Shown here piece by piece: positions 32,701 to 43,188 of a DNA stretch of 64,000 bases (its first letter is position 1; every line of letters begins with the position of its first letter). The DNA lies in contig JAMZAV010000107.1 of the NCBI GenBank assembly GCA_024449915.1, positions 434,001 to 498,000 on the forward strand. Reading direction: 5' to 3'. This DNA is from Sweltsa coloradensis. Taxonomy: Eukaryota > Arthropoda > Insecta > Plecoptera > Chloroperlidae. Made by a program: the position numbers and the translations under genes. The notes under the pieces are model-generated. The model searched no databases. It saw only the letters and a program-made list of their open reading frames with translations, and had not been told where the DNA came from.

Positions 32701-35700
32701 AGTTGCTCAATAAATTAATTAGTTCCGATCTTTGTAAAATAGTTTCAATCTTGTTTGTGAAGATTTCTTTAGTTGCATGTACTATTCACATTTAAAAAAT
32801 CAGTGATTCTAGATGTCTTTGGCATAGTTGCACCCATATAATTTTCATAGACATTTCTGATAGATCATAACAAATCCTTTATATTTGCAGGTACAGGAAC
32901 ACGCTGTTCCACTTGGGCATTTAACCCCTTCCCAACCCAAAGGGACCAACAAGGCGAAACGGAACTTAATTTTAACTGTTTGCTGATTAAGCTCTCAATA
33001 ACAATCATGATCATGAATAAGCTTGCCAGTTAATTTTAAACATGTAAGTTGAAAATAGAGGACAAAAAGATGGAAAATTAAAGTTTATGATAGTCTAGAA
33101 TTTCAAAGTTAGTTCAAAGAAACAAAAAAATAAGCCAATTAAGTTCGGGTAAATAATACTCTTCATGTACACGAATTTAACTTTGTAATGTGATAAGCTA
33201 TTAATTAATTAATTTTAATTCTAAGTCCGGATTTTTTAAGAAAGATTAAATGTATTACAAAATTAAATCCTCTATTAAATGCGAGTTTCCATTGCGAGAG
33301 TTGTCGACCATCAATTGACGCCCCACCCTGGCAGTCTTGCTTCCTTTGCAATTATTACATAAGCTGTGAATTTAATTGCTTTTTTATTGTTTCATTGTAG
33401 AAAGCTGGATCCGCGTGGTCATATTACAGATAAATTGTTTTTCTCTTTAGGTATGCTGAGCAAGCTCGACGAGTCTGTGGGCCGGGTTGTGAGGGCGCTG
33501 TCTGAGCGAGGCATCCTCAACAACACCATACTGCTGTTCTTCAGTGATAACGGGGCGCAGACGTTCGGGCTACACCAGAACACGGGCTCCAACTGGCCGC
33601 TTAGAGGGGTGGGTTGAGGGAAGATAATAGTGATAATGTGGCACTGTTAGGTCGACCGACAGTATACCTATCGGACATTAGTAATAATTCCAGTTCTCCA
33701 GTTAAATTTGCATCCATTTCATGTATATTTAATAATGTAACTCATTGAATTAGGTCTATGACATATTAAGAAATTAAACAAAACAATAAATTTACAACAC
33801 AACAACAATCTGGGAAGAAAGAGTGAGCGATCGAAGAAGAATACACCAACAAGATAATGAGCAGTGTGATGTGATACTTTTGGTGGGGGTGCCGGGTTTG
33901 GTTACAATTAAAAAAGGTTCGTCGCTTTTCTCGCATTCAAAATTATGAAAGTGCCGGGTCGTGAAATTGCAAACATTCTGAGAGGCTAGCCACCCAATCA
34001 AGAAATCACCCATCCACTGTCTGTACACTTAACACTATCATTCACGAACCAAACATTGTTGTGAAAGTGACGTCATATAATCTTCATCATGTAATTTCAT
34101 GTTTTTTGTTCTGCCACAGTAATTCACACCAAATCACTCGCGAAAAATCAAACTTCGACCAGATTATTAGTATGCCTTATACTAGGCACTTGTGCTTCAA
34201 GAGGATGCATTTAATGCATGCAACAACCTCATGCACCAAGATGCTGCACCAAACACATGCTGTATCATCATTGTTGAAGGTCCATACCAACAATGAAAGC
34301 AAGTCAATCGGACATCGATTATTGGATGATGGATTATTATCGTGAGACGTGATACACGCACAGATAGATGGATAGACTGACAGAAAATTAATGCTTTTAT
34401 GGGAGCTTCTTTCCTTAATTATGTACTATTGGTATAAATTAATAATAATAATTCAAAACGCATTAACCACTGTGATTAAAAAAAAAAGAAAAAAAAAGAA
34501 AACTTAAACGCTTAACTTAAACTTTAACTTAAACAGTACAAAGTAAACATTTTTTAAAAAGACTTTGGAGGTAGGAGTGAGTTACAAGGAAACTTGCTAC
34601 TTGCTTGTATCTAGCGTAGCTAGTGAGGAAAAAAAAATATTAACTCCAGGGTCGATTCGATGTTTTTGTTTTTTTACAAGATTCCGGCCAAACGGTTAAT
34701 CCGATCTTGATTACATTTTCTGGTCACTTTCGAAATTTATCAACTTCGACATGCGACCTATTTGACTGGGTACAATCGAACATTTCGAACATTTCTTACA
34801 TAATTACTCCGATCTTCATTAAATTTTTATGTAGCGACTATTATCTGTATATAATCGAGAAAATACTTCTCATGAAATTCGCACTTTTACTTAAATAGTT
34901 TTTGAGAAACGGCCGGGTGTTTCGTTGCTATGTTCTCTTAAAACACTTGTTGGAGATATCCAACAATTTCCAACAATTTCTGTGGAATTGCTTGGTTCAT
35001 GCTTCACTCTACTACCGTTGAGTGACTAATATATATTAATCACAAATCATCACAATGTTACTTATTGTTGAAATGTGAAAGGTATAACTAAAATTGGTTA
35101 TGTAAATGCATTTTAAATTTCCAGTCAGTGTGTGAAAGACAACCTTGATGAAAAAGGCAAACTATATCTTGTAAAACAAAAACATAGTTACTACTCTTGG
35201 CATTAATTTCATTGTGTTAACAATGACGAAACAAAACGAAACACATTAAAAGATAGTTCAAGGCTCCAAAAATGCTCATTATGAAGATCAGTAAAGCGTG
35301 TGTAAAAGACGACTCATATTATCATATACGCACATTGTATGTTTCAAGATAATGTCCTTGATAAGGATGGTTGAAAAGCACTCGTGGTGGATACGGATTG
35401 TTGATGTGTAATTGGATGAGCGTAGCGAGCGTAGCGAGCGAAGCGAAGATTCCATTTCACTACACTGGAGAAAAAAATCCGGAATGTTTTTTTTTCTTTC
35501 TTTTTTTTCCTGTATTTTTGTGTGTTTGTCAGCACGATTCCGGCTAAACCAATACTCCATTTGCGATGAAATTTTATGGAGGCCTTCGAAATCTCTGAAC
35601 TTAGAACTGCCACGTTTTTGAGCGCAATCAAAAAATATTTCTTTTGAAAATCGCAATTTTACGATTTTTTTCGATTTTTTGAAAATTTATTTTACTTATA

Positions 35701-37832
35701 ACACCTACATGCTTTATCCGATTTTAATGATTTTTTCACAGAACCCTAATTTTACGAATTAAAATATCCGTGTGAAATTTGAGCGCAATCGAAAAATTAT
35801 TTTTCATGAAAATATAAATTTTGTGGGTTCTTTCTTTTTTAAAACAATTGTTTTTCTTATAACACAACTACATGCTTTATCCTATTGTAATAATTTTTTC
35901 ACAGAACCTTAATTTTATGAATTTATATATTCGTGTGAAATTTGAGCGCAATCAAATAATTATTTCTTTTAAAAATCGCAATTTTTCGATTTTTTCTTTA
36001 AAAAAATTAGTTTGATTAATTAAAAAAAATTAAAATTTAAGTTTATTTTTTATTTTATTTGATTTATTTTTAAAAAAATCTTCAACTTAGTAATAATTTT
36101 TCACAGAACAACAGAAAATCCGCATAACACATGGCAGCTCAATGCACCAATTACGCTCATCCAACACGCGGCGGGACTTAAGCGTTTCCCTAGTTATGAT
36201 AATTTTACACTACATAAAATGACTGTTGCCATATACCACAGATTAAGATACGTGTTTACATTTCAAAAATATATTAGGCCAATTTCATCTTCCATTGAAA
36301 GTCAGTTCTTGTATTGAGCGGATAGACTATGAATACAAGATTATAAATATAATTTGCAAAGTGTGATATGACCACGGTTATATAGTTTTGTTTGTCTCCA
36401 GATGAAGTTAACGCTATTTGAAGGAGGCGTACGGGGGCCGGCTGTCGTGTGGAGTCCTATGTTCGAGCACCCTGGACGGGTGACCACCCAGCTGTTCCAC
36501 CTCACTGACTGGCTGCCCACTCTCTACTCGGCTGCTGGTAAGCTAATGTTCACTTCACCATATTATTCTACTGGTCCACTTTGGCCTTTCTCTACTTTAG
36601 TACTGCACGAGCTCATATTTTACAAGGGGTTTGAGCGAATATGCTAGCCATTATCTTGTGGCTCGTGGTGCAACGAAATATTTTCAAATTCGCCTATTGA
36701 CACGAGGTACTTCTGGTAAAAACTCGCATTTAGTAGCTAAGCACTACGATATCTTATGTTCATGTGGACACAGGTGCGATTAACCCCCCCCCCCCCCCTC
36801 CCTCCGCGCAAAGCAAGCCCAGGAGTACTCACTATAGGGAGCGAAGTTCAGGCTTTACCGGTATTTTAAAATTCTCTTTGGTGGAGGTGCCGAGTATATT
36901 ATACAAATGTACATTCCTCTTTCTGGTGAGACGAGACTCTCCCCTCTGATCTCCAAAGTCGCCAAAAACGTTCTGTATCAATATCAACAGAAAAACGCAT
37001 AGTCAGACAAACTTCCAAGTAAACTATATAGAAGAGCTTACAGTTCAGGAAACTAAAATGATCACATTAACTTCCAGGTGGAAATGTCTCCGATCTTGGA
37101 TTGTTGGATGGCATCGACCAATGGTCGTCTCTTAAAGGGAAGCAAGCGACTGTGCAAGAACCTCGAACACAAATCCTGCTGAACATCGACCAAGATGAAC
37201 ACATGGAGGCAGCGATTGCTAAGGAGTGGAAAATAAAGAGGGGGGATTTCGCCAACGGAATCTATGACGGGTATTTCGGAGACGACGGCCGTGGTTCAGA
37301 AAACCCCGTTTACAATATCACAGCTATATTGACCAGTGAAGTAAATCTAGCCTTTGAGAAAACTGAATTAAAAAACAGAAACCATCAAGCATTTCACATA
37401 GACCAAAAGTTAATAGATAAATTAAGATGGAAATTATCAATAGTGTGTGATTTAAATTCAAGGCACGTGAAACAGACCAATAGATCGTGTGATGATTATT
37501 GTTTGTTCAATCTCGACAAGGACCCGTGTGAAACCACTGATTTGTCCTCTAGCTACCCAGATGTAGTGGCAGAATTGAGTGAAATCCTCGACAAGTATAG
37601 GCAAGTCGCTGTTGCGCCTCTGAACAAGCCAGTTGACCCGGCTTCGAACCCCGCCCTTCATGCCGGGATGTGGGTGTCCTGGCTGGACGAGCCGATCAAC
37701 CTGTGCTCGATGGAGAGGATACTCAACGCCACCGGGTCATCCTTCACAACCGTGCCCCTGCTGATTCTGGGGACCGTGTTAGCGTTGTGGCTAGTCAGAA
37801 GAGGAATAGGCCTACTCGTACTTATGGCGTGA
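23611..37832 (+). CDS. ARSB: Arylsulfatase B-like gene A
   Basis: Gene-level entry. Exons: 23611-23724, 26218-26377, 29733-29959, 31262-31517, 33451-33608, 36402-36537, 37078-37832, all GT-AG, summing to 1806 nt (601 residues). Sulfatases of this family hydrolyse sulfate esters; ARSB removes the 4-sulfate of N-acetylgalactosamine in dermatan and chondroitin sulfate. Visible active-site residues: D36-D37 (ADD), C75-T-P-S-R79 (the formylglycine motif), K129 and H131 (GKWH), H220, D285-N286 (SDNG) and K307. The start at 23611 has an aacaATG context and opens a signal peptide. The human enzyme has 533 residues; here the C-terminus is longer and ends hydrophobically ([15 protein letters not shown]), unlike soluble lysosomal ARSB. 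Gene B lies 2.9 kb downstream in the same orientation with identical internal exon lengths, so the pair arose by tandem duplication. The substrate is inferred from family only. Confidence 0.92.
23848..23945 (+). repeat. tRNA-like (SINE head) sequence
   Basis: It contains caccgggcatcaaacccggcgc and a later B-box-like gggttcgatccccgg, spaced as in tRNA-derived repeats, followed by AT-rich sequence. It does not fold convincingly as a functional tRNA. Confidence 0.4.
24930..25000 (+). repeat. SINE family B, fragment
   Basis: It carries aatcctgactggagttttt and cctcagtcgttaatgcgaat, the reverse complement of blocks in the copy at 27612-27805. Only this part of the element is present. Confidence 0.5.
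26218..26377 (+). CDS. ARSB: ARSB-A exon 2: formylglycine motif
   Basis: The acceptor gtcgacag ends at 26217 and the donor is gttagt; 160 nt, phase 0 in and 1 out. It encodes [20 protein letters not shown] and [20 protein letters not shown]. The catalytic cysteine codon is 26326-26328. It differs from exon 2 of gene B at only three synonymous sites, all in the first 40 nt; the remaining 121 nt are identical. Confidence 0.95.
26395..26665 (-). repeat. Dispersed repeat R1, uninterrupted copy
   Basis: The reverse complement matches 55890-55946 plus 56654-56845, where the same repeat is split by a Helentron-like insertion. Shared blocks include ataggatagacgtt, tttacaaaggaggacaac (other strand) and the purine-rich end. 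It provides the empty site for that insertion. It starts just after the exon 2 donor of ARSB-A. Confidence 0.7.
26939..27266. mobile_element. hAT-like MITE with perfect 8-bp target duplication
   Basis: The ends read CAGTGGAGTATCC (26939) and, on the other strand, CAGTGGCGTATCC (ending 27266). It is flanked by TCGGGCGG at 26931-26938 and 27267-27274. It is 328 bp long without a transposase. A related, truncated copy lies in reverse around 30337-30545. Confidence 0.82.
27612..27805 (-). repeat. tRNA-derived SINE, family B (fullest copy)
   Basis: On the minus strand it begins with a tRNA-like head containing the B box ggttcgaatcccgtcgagac, then a body with atcctgactgaaag and cctcagtcgtt. Related pieces are at 23185, 24930, 42275 and 57590. 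The B box is a near-perfect match to the RNA polymerase III consensus. Confidence 0.65.
29733..29959 (+). CDS. ARSB: ARSB-A exon 3
   Basis: The acceptor catttccag ends at 29732 and the donor is gtaagt; 227 nt, phase 1 in and 0 out. It encodes [20 protein letters not shown], then [20 protein letters not shown] and [24 protein letters not shown] supplies the conserved lysine and histidine. Positions 29758-29937 (180 nt) are identical to 45278-45457 of gene B, while the first 25 nt differ at ten sites. Confidence 0.95.
29960..31261 (+). other. Intron 3 of ARSB-A
   Basis: It contains the GC-rich MITE-like element at 30239-30661. The remainder is AT-rich and shows nothing recognised. Confidence 0.65.
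30239..30661. mobile_element. Composite MITE-like element
   Basis: The outer ends form an imperfect inverted repeat: CAGGAGCGTCACTAG on the left and CAGTGGCGTCACTAG on the other strand at the right. Inside, from about 30337, lies a segment starting CAATGGTGTATCCAGGAATT that is related to the hAT-like MITE at 26939-27266. G runs near 30271 and 30590 are prominent. No clear target duplication was found, so the exact borders are uncertain. Confidence 0.5.
31262..31517 (+). CDS. ARSB: ARSB-A exon 4
   Basis: The acceptor tttgtgcag ends at 31261 and the donor is gtagta; 256 nt, phase 0 in and 1 out. It encodes [31 protein letters not shown] and [16 protein letters not shown]. The histidine in LAVHAG is the likely substrate-contact residue (H220). 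It is followed after a few bases by a stray copy of its own central part. Confidence 0.93.
31523..31625 (+). pseudogene. Partial duplicate of ARSB-A exon 4 inside intron 4
   Basis: Positions 31535-31625 are identical over 91 bp to 31381-31471 in exon 4, at an offset of 154 bp. The flanking bases 31523-31534 are a diverged match. The fragment has no acceptor before it and breaks off in unrelated sequence, so it is not a usable exon. Confidence 0.85.
31626..33450 (+). other. Rest of intron 4 of ARSB-A
   Basis: AT-rich sequence whose only recognised content is a T run near 32369 and the fold-back inverted repeat at 32411-32605. Confidence 0.65.
32411..32605. mobile_element. Fold-back element with 78-bp inverted arms
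   Basis: Arms 32411-32488 and 32528-32605 are reverse complements with about one mismatch. The 39-bp centre includes its own small hairpin (gggtact...agtaccc). The high arm identity suggests a young MITE or fold-back element, or a recent inverted duplication. Confidence 0.72.
33451..33608 (+). CDS. ARSB: ARSB-A exon 5: SDNG motif
   Basis: The acceptor ctctttag ends at 33450. The donor gtgggt is weaker than its neighbours. 158 nt, phase 1 in and 0 out. It encodes [20 protein letters not shown] and [17 protein letters not shown], ending NWPLRG. D285-N286 match the calcium-binding DN pair of sulfatases. Confidence 0.92.
34625..34920 (+). repeat. Diverged Helentron-like relic
   Basis: It shares gattccggccaaacgg, a gatcttgat block, gggtacaatcgaa and a ctcatgaaa...cgca block with subfamily II copies at 53303 and 63300. 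Both ends are missing or too diverged to place. Confidence 0.4.
35412..36193 (+). mobile_element. Helentron-like element, subfamily I, copy 2
   Basis: It starts TT-GGATGAGCGTAGCG and ends with ACGCTCATCC, a GCGG-rich hairpin and CCCTAG followed by TT. The interior contains about three tandem copies of an AT-rich unit (tataacacctacatgc through gagcgcaatc). The 3' hairpin has lost a few bases compared with 61822-62587. Confidence 0.7.
36402..36537 (+). CDS. ARSB: ARSB-A exon 6
   Basis: The acceptor tctccag ends at 36401 and the donor is gtaagc; 136 nt, phase 0 in and 1 out. It encodes [20 protein letters not shown] and [17 protein letters not shown]. The lysine (K307) aligns with the active-site lysine of human ARSB, which lies in the motif before EGG. 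Confidence 0.93.
36538..37077 (+). other. Intron 6 of ARSB-A
   Basis: A 540-bp intron. The only striking feature is a run of about 15 C at 36784-36798. Nothing else was recognised. Confidence 0.65.
37078..37832 (+). CDS. ARSB: ARSB-A exon 7: C-terminal domain and hydrophobic tail
   Basis: The acceptor cttccag ends at 37077, phase 1 in, and the stop TGA is at 37830-37832. It encodes [18 protein letters not shown], a QILLNID motif as in other ARSB proteins, a cysteine-containing C-terminal domain, and [14 protein letters not shown]. The last 30 or so residues are hydrophobic ([15 protein letters not shown], then RR, then GIGLLVLMA), which suggests a membrane or GPI anchor. This exon differs strongly from that of gene B. 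Confidence 0.93.
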
Positions 37833-37860
37833 TGTATTCTATGTAGGCCTATACTCTTTG

Positions 37861-37866
37861 ATTAAA
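37861..37866 (+). terminator. Candidate polyadenylation signal of ARSB-A
   Basis: ATTAAA, a common variant, lies about 30 nt after the stop. A canonical AATAAA occurs at 38441-38446, so a longer 3' UTR is possible. Confidence 0.4.
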
Positions 37867-38817
37867 TCGCAAGTCCTATACATTACACTGTTGGAACTTA
37901 CTCTGTTATTGATTGGTTATTTAAATAGTATTAAACTGGACGTCTGTAGTGTCTTCTGCTTTTATACTTACTTTTCCAATTACAATTTATTGAAAGCCGT
38001 TTTATAGAGTAGTACTACAAGTATAAAACATAATGAACTAATCTTAAGTTTACTTCAATTCACATTATTTTGAGTACGGACCTAATGAGCAAAGCACTAC
38101 ACGACGTTCCTAACGTACCACGGGACATATTTATGATCGTTTTTTTAATTATCTAGAAAATAAAATACTATGGCAAAAACTGGAAGTGGAGGAAAGTCTT
38201 GAGGAAAACGAAATGAAATGAGAAGTACGGTTACGAAACAATAATAGATGAAGCGTCAGGCGTGGCTAACCGACTTTACGTATCTACTCGAAGCCAAAGT
38301 TTGATAAGGGGAATTGTTTTGAGTCAGATTTATTTTTGGGATTTTTAGATTGATTTACATATTATGTGATACATTATTTGAAGCTTGTATACAGATTCAT
38401 TACAATCCCAATTCTCACATAGTTTAGTAGCTGAAAGTACAATAAAAGTATACATTTTGTAACCTTTCATTATCCATTGGTTGGCAATATTATTGAAAAA
38501 AATAAGTCAATTTTATTCATTCATTATATATCCCATAAAAGTCTAACCGAAAGTGGCGGACCCGGGATCTCGCCCTTATGGAGCAGTTAGTTTAGAGTTA
38601 CTGTACGATGTTAAAATATCATATAGCCAACATTTCAGTTAGCGTTATAGATTTATAGGGATTCGTCCCCGGGCTTTTGTGCATCGATTTTTTTTTAAAA
38701 AGAAAACCTGTGTTCATCATTATTCTGCCTGTTTTCGACTAAGGTTCAACAAATTGTATTTATTGTTTGGTAGCAAAGTTTATCCCGCGCGGCGTAGAGC
38801 CTGAGGATTTGGTCTCG

Positions 38818-38868
38818 TCGGGGCAAACTTTTACGACAATTACTATGACTCATTATTGCGGGCTTGTG
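38818..38868 (+). repeat. Solitary arm related to the hairpin repeat at 49881-49983
   Basis: It shares gtcggggcaaactttt and cgacaa.t.ctatga with the right arm at 49948-49983. The left arm is absent here. Confidence 0.45.
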
Positions 38869-38939
38869 AATATGTTTTTTTTTATAAATGTATTATTAAT
38901 ATAAATATTTAAAAAAAAAATTAAATAATTATATATAAT

Positions 38940-39045
38940 ATATGTTTAACCTTGGCTATATAGTAGGCGACTATGACGTTGTTATGTTAGTACTTTAGAC
39001 AGAAATTAAAAAAGTGACTACACCGGGGTTTGAACCGGGGCATAT
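38940..39045 (+). repeat. SINE family C copy
   Basis: It shares gtttaaccttggct, gtaggcgactatgacg, the tactttagacagaaatt block and the tRNA-like end gtgactacaccgggg with the cluster at 42833-43260. The ccgggg...gaaccgggg part resembles a reversed tRNA T arm. Confidence 0.55.
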
Positions 39046-39048
39046 ATA

Positions 39049-39681
39049 TTGGATGAGCGTGGAGGAAGCGAAGATTCCATTTCACTACACTGGAGAAAAA
39101 ATCCGGAATGTTTTTTTTCTTTCTTTCTTTTTTGTATTTTTGTCTGTTTGTTAACACGATTCCAGCTAAACCGATACTCAAATTGCAAATAAATTTTCTG
39201 GAGGCCTTCGAAATCTCTGATCTTAGAACTGCCACGTTCTTGAGCGCAATCGAAAAATAATTTCTCATTAAAATCGCAATTTTACTATTTTTTCGATTTT
39301 AAAAAATTTCTTCGACTTATTAAACCTACATACTTTATCCGATTGTAATGATTTTTTCACAGATCCTTTATTTTACGAATTAATATATTCGTGTGAAATT
39401 TGAGTTCAATCGAAAAAATATTTTTTATGAAAATCGCAATTTAACGATTTTTTTTTATTTTTAAAACATTCTTCGACTTATAACACCTACATGCTTTATT
39501 CGATTGTAATGATTTTTTTTTACAACACCTTAATTTTATAAATTTATATTTTTGTGTGAAATTTGAGCGCAATCTAAAAATAATTTCTCATGAAAATCGC
39601 AATTTTACACTTTTTTCGTTTAAAAAAAACATACGCTCATCCAACAACGCGCCTGAAAAAGCGTTTGCGAAGCTTCCTAGT
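39049..39681 (+). mobile_element. Helentron-like element, subfamily I, copy 3
   Basis: It starts TT-GGATGAGCGTGG and ends TACGCTCATCC, hairpin AACGC...GCGTT, then CCTAG-T. It is inserted directly at the end of a SINE C copy and followed 12 bp later by another copy in the same orientation. Confidence 0.7.
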
Positions 39682-39693
39682 GTAGATATATAT

Positions 39694-40351
39694 TTGGATG
39701 AGCGTAGCGAGCGAAGCGAAGATTCCATTCCACTACACTGGAGAAAAAAAACCGGAATGATTTTCTTTTCTTCTTTTTTTCTTTTTTTTTTCCTCTTTGT
39801 ATTTTTGTGTGTTTGTTAACACGATTCTGGCTAAACCGATACTCCAATTGCGATGAAATTTTCTGGAGGCCTTTGAAATCTCTAAACTTAGAGCTGTCAC
39901 GTTTTTTAGTGCAATCGTAATATTATTTCTCATGAAAATCGCAATTTTACGATTGTTTTCGATTTTTAAAAATCGAAAAAAAAACACAAAAAAAAATAAA
40001 AATGTAAAAATGTAAAAAAAATTCAAAAATTTCTTCGACTTAAAACACCTACATGCTTTATCCGATTGTAATGATTTTTTCACAGAACCTTAATTTTATG
40101 AATTAATATATTCGTGTGAAATTTGAGGTAAATTGAAGAATAATTTTTAACGCGTATCGTAATTTTACGTTTAAAAAAAATTACATCAAGCAGGCGGTGA
40201 CCTAACCAAAGAACATCCAAAGAAACTCGTGCGTCCTCTGGGCCGAATTTTCCATTGTTGTCTCCAATATTGCCAATCTGCATAACACATGGCAGCTCAA
40301 ATACCAATAACGCTCATCCAACAACGCGCCTGAAAAAGTGTTTGCGAAGCT
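39694..40351 (+). mobile_element. Helentron-like element, subfamily I, copy 4 (3' end truncated)
   Basis: It starts TT-GGATGAGCGTAGCG and contains the subterminal ACGCTCATCC and most of the 3' hairpin, but the closing CCTAG is lost after gcgaagc. Its end lies about 400 bp upstream of the start codon of ARSB-B. Confidence 0.68.
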
Positions 40352-40748
40352 AAAATACTCAATGCCTCATGAACGTCGAATTGCTCTTGTTATTGACCTC
40401 TTTCGACAAAAGCGGAATGATTCGTTCGTGCGTTTGCGTACGCTTGAGATCTCTCTCTATATATATGCGCGAACGCCATCTATTGAGATAACTGACCACG
40501 GCCACGTTCTTCTACACCTCTTAGAACTAATGAAAGTGGTTTGACAAAAAACACTTAAGTGTTGGGTAATCAGCTAGCATCGTGACACATACGTCTCGCT
40601 TCGTCACACTGAAAAACAATAATATCACACGAAACAAGGTTGGATCGGCCAACAGTCAGGCGATTCCAGATAGCGACGGTACTGTTTGAGTGTGATTTGT
40701 GTTCGCGACTGTGCTAGTAGTACTTAGTTAGTTCAACATCAACGTACA

Positions 40749-40850
40749 ATGCGGCGTGCGTCCGCCGTGTTCCACTTGGGGCTCCTGGTGGCCACCTGCT
40801 CGGCGCTCTCTCCTCGGCCGCACATAGTCTCCATCATCGCGGACGATATG
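40749..40850 (+). CDS. ARSB: ARSB-B exon 1: signal peptide and ADD motif
   Basis: A 102-nt exon, donor gtaaag, phase 0. It encodes [20 protein letters not shown] and [14 protein letters not shown]. The hydrophobic leader follows a basic N-terminus, and the ADD aspartates are kept. The leader is unlike that of gene A, so the two differ most at the extreme N- and C-termini. Confidence 0.88.
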
Positions 40851-43145
40851 GTAAAGTCTTGTTATCCGATCAATCCATCCAACCAATATCATGGTCTCAC
40901 AGAGATCCTGATGGCGCGATCAGACGGAAGTCACATAATATAACTCCCACAAGATTGTACAACACTATAGATAGGCTCATTGTTAATATTTATCATACAC
41001 CATTTAAATAGTACGTATCGACCTTGGTATTTACAATGGAGATAAGTTTCAGACATCTAGGAATGTGAACTTTATACTCAATGTTACGCCTACATAGTTC
41101 CGCAGAATTATTTCTTCTGTTCATCGGTAGAAGCGTTCGTTAGCCTTCTACAAATGTGATTATTACACAATTAGTTTGTAACAAATGTAATTTTTATTTA
41201 TGAGCGTGGCGAGATTACTACTTTTTATAAATATGAAATACTAAGTATTGATTTAATTTGTCGACGGGTCAAGTGAACGGTCACACTTCACACACTACAG
41301 CTGTAGACAGTAAATTGTACATCACTATATATTTGAATAATTATAATATTGTGAAGAGTTTGTAATAATAAATGTATTGTTGTGTATGCACAGATAATAG
41401 AGTACCCACGTAGTGTACTCTATTATCTGTGGTGTATGTATTAGAATAAATTTTGTTTTAATGTGTATGATGTTTTATAATGGTTAATAATGGTTTGTGT
41501 TTATGTTGTTACACAATATATTGTTATATATTGTGCAAAAATAGCAAGAATGCAAGTAACAAATAATTTGATTGATTGGTGAATGCACAATCTGGCTTCA
41601 AACTAAAAACGAACTTCACTGACAGACGTAAACATCCGTCAATGCCAAGCCTTTCTAGGTATTTATGACTTGCTAGGTACAGAATTTGCTGATGCTTGCA
41701 ACATAGCACGACCGTGACGCTTTAGCTAGCTTACGCGAGCAGCAACCGGTTATAGAGTGCTGAGAGGAAGGGCTTTTGGACGCCTATAATGTCAATATGC
41801 AAATTTGCATTAATTTTACTGGAAGATGTGGCTCACAATATCTTTTTAGGAAAGGACAATGAAGAATATAACTTGTTTGAGCTGCCTTCCAAATTGGACG
41901 ACTTTAGTATTTTCTATTTTTTGTGAAGTTCCTCCTTCCACGATTCATATTTATTGCTTGTTCACAGATTTAAACCACTTAAAATTAAAATGTTCACTTA
42001 CCGACATGCTTCTATTAATATGCATGCGACAAGGTTTTGAGTACGATAATAGCTTTTTTACTTTTTTAAAGACTCAAATAGGATTAGGAACCAAGAAAGT
42101 AAATACACCATCTGAAAAGAATACTAGCCGTTACGCATTCGGTGGAATTTATAATGTTCTCGTTTCAAGGACTGCTCCAAACTCCAAAGTAACCATTAAC
42201 GTAAAGGCTACCATAAAATGATATTTATTGGTAAATTAAAGCTTATTTTCCAAAAGTAAAACCGCTCAGACAACCGACAGTTTTGGCTCGAGTCGGGGTT
42301 CAAATCCCGTCGAGACCGATAATCCTGACTGAAAGTTTTTTTACGAGGTTGCCTTAGTCGTTTATTCGAATGCAAGGAATTGAGGCGATGAGCTTGGCCC
42401 AACTAAAATGCGCGCTCTCTGCTAATATCATTACCAAATTTTGCATGCATGTTAATAAAGTACTTTTCTATTGATAAGTGAAAAAATGGGAAATCTAAAA
42501 CATGGATTTCAATTCAAGAAATTCACATCAAACAGCTTATCTTACGGTTTACCAAATTGAAATTCTTGAAATACATTCTTGAAATTCACCAAAATTTAGT
42601 AAATTAAGGAGATTCGACGATTTTTTAATTCAAAAGTTATGATTTAATTTAGAAATAGGCGTACTAAATATCACAGATTGATTCTCTTTTAACGTTCGTG
42701 TGAAACATGATACCTTAAAACATCCCTCGGACATCCTAATTAATTGTCCTTTCTCTAATATACGTAGAGGGGGCAAATATGGCACCCTGGGCAGGTTTCC
42801 CACGAAATATATATAGCCTATATTGGTACTATAGATAGAAATTAAAAAAAGTGCCTCCACTGGGGATTGAACCGGGGATATATATATATATATAATGTTT
42901 AACCTTGGCTTTATAAGTAGGCGACTATGACGCTGTTATGTTAGTACTTTAGACAGAAATTACAAAGTGACTACACCGGGGATCGAACCCGGGACCTAAG
43001 CTGTCCGGGCTACACCTGTTTAAAGTACTAACATATATATATGTTAATACTTTAGACAGAAATTAAAAAAGTGACTACACCGGGGTACCCCGGTGTAGTC
43101 ACTAACATAACAGCGTCATAATCGCCTACTATAAAGCCAAGTTTA

Positions 43146-43188
<43 letters not shown>

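Larger units (their letters stand above)
33609..36401 (+). other. Intron 5 of ARSB-A
   Basis: It holds a diverged Helentron-like relic (about 34625-34920) and a subfamily I copy (35412-36193). The stretch 33780-34380 includes a short frame without recognised homology. Confidence 0.6.
37867..40748. other. Intergenic region between the two arylsulfatase genes
   Basis: It contains one arm of the hairpin repeat (38818-38868), a SINE family C copy (38940-39045) and two head-to-tail Helentron-like elements (39049-39681 and 39694-40351). The last 400 bp before gene B are richer in CpG and probably include its promoter, but no TATA box or initiator can be fixed. Confidence 0.6.

Noticed and set aside
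33780..34345. Possible decayed mariner/Tc1 transposase ([12 protein letters not shown] helix-turn-helix and a 94-codon frame)
   Set aside because: One short HTH-like string and no DDE motif, inverted repeats or TA duplication; not enough to call a transposase.
42275..42360. tRNA gene suggested by the perfect B-box-like sequence
   Set aside because: No matching acceptor stem or anticodon arm. The same sequence recurs with SINE B body, so it is a SINE head.
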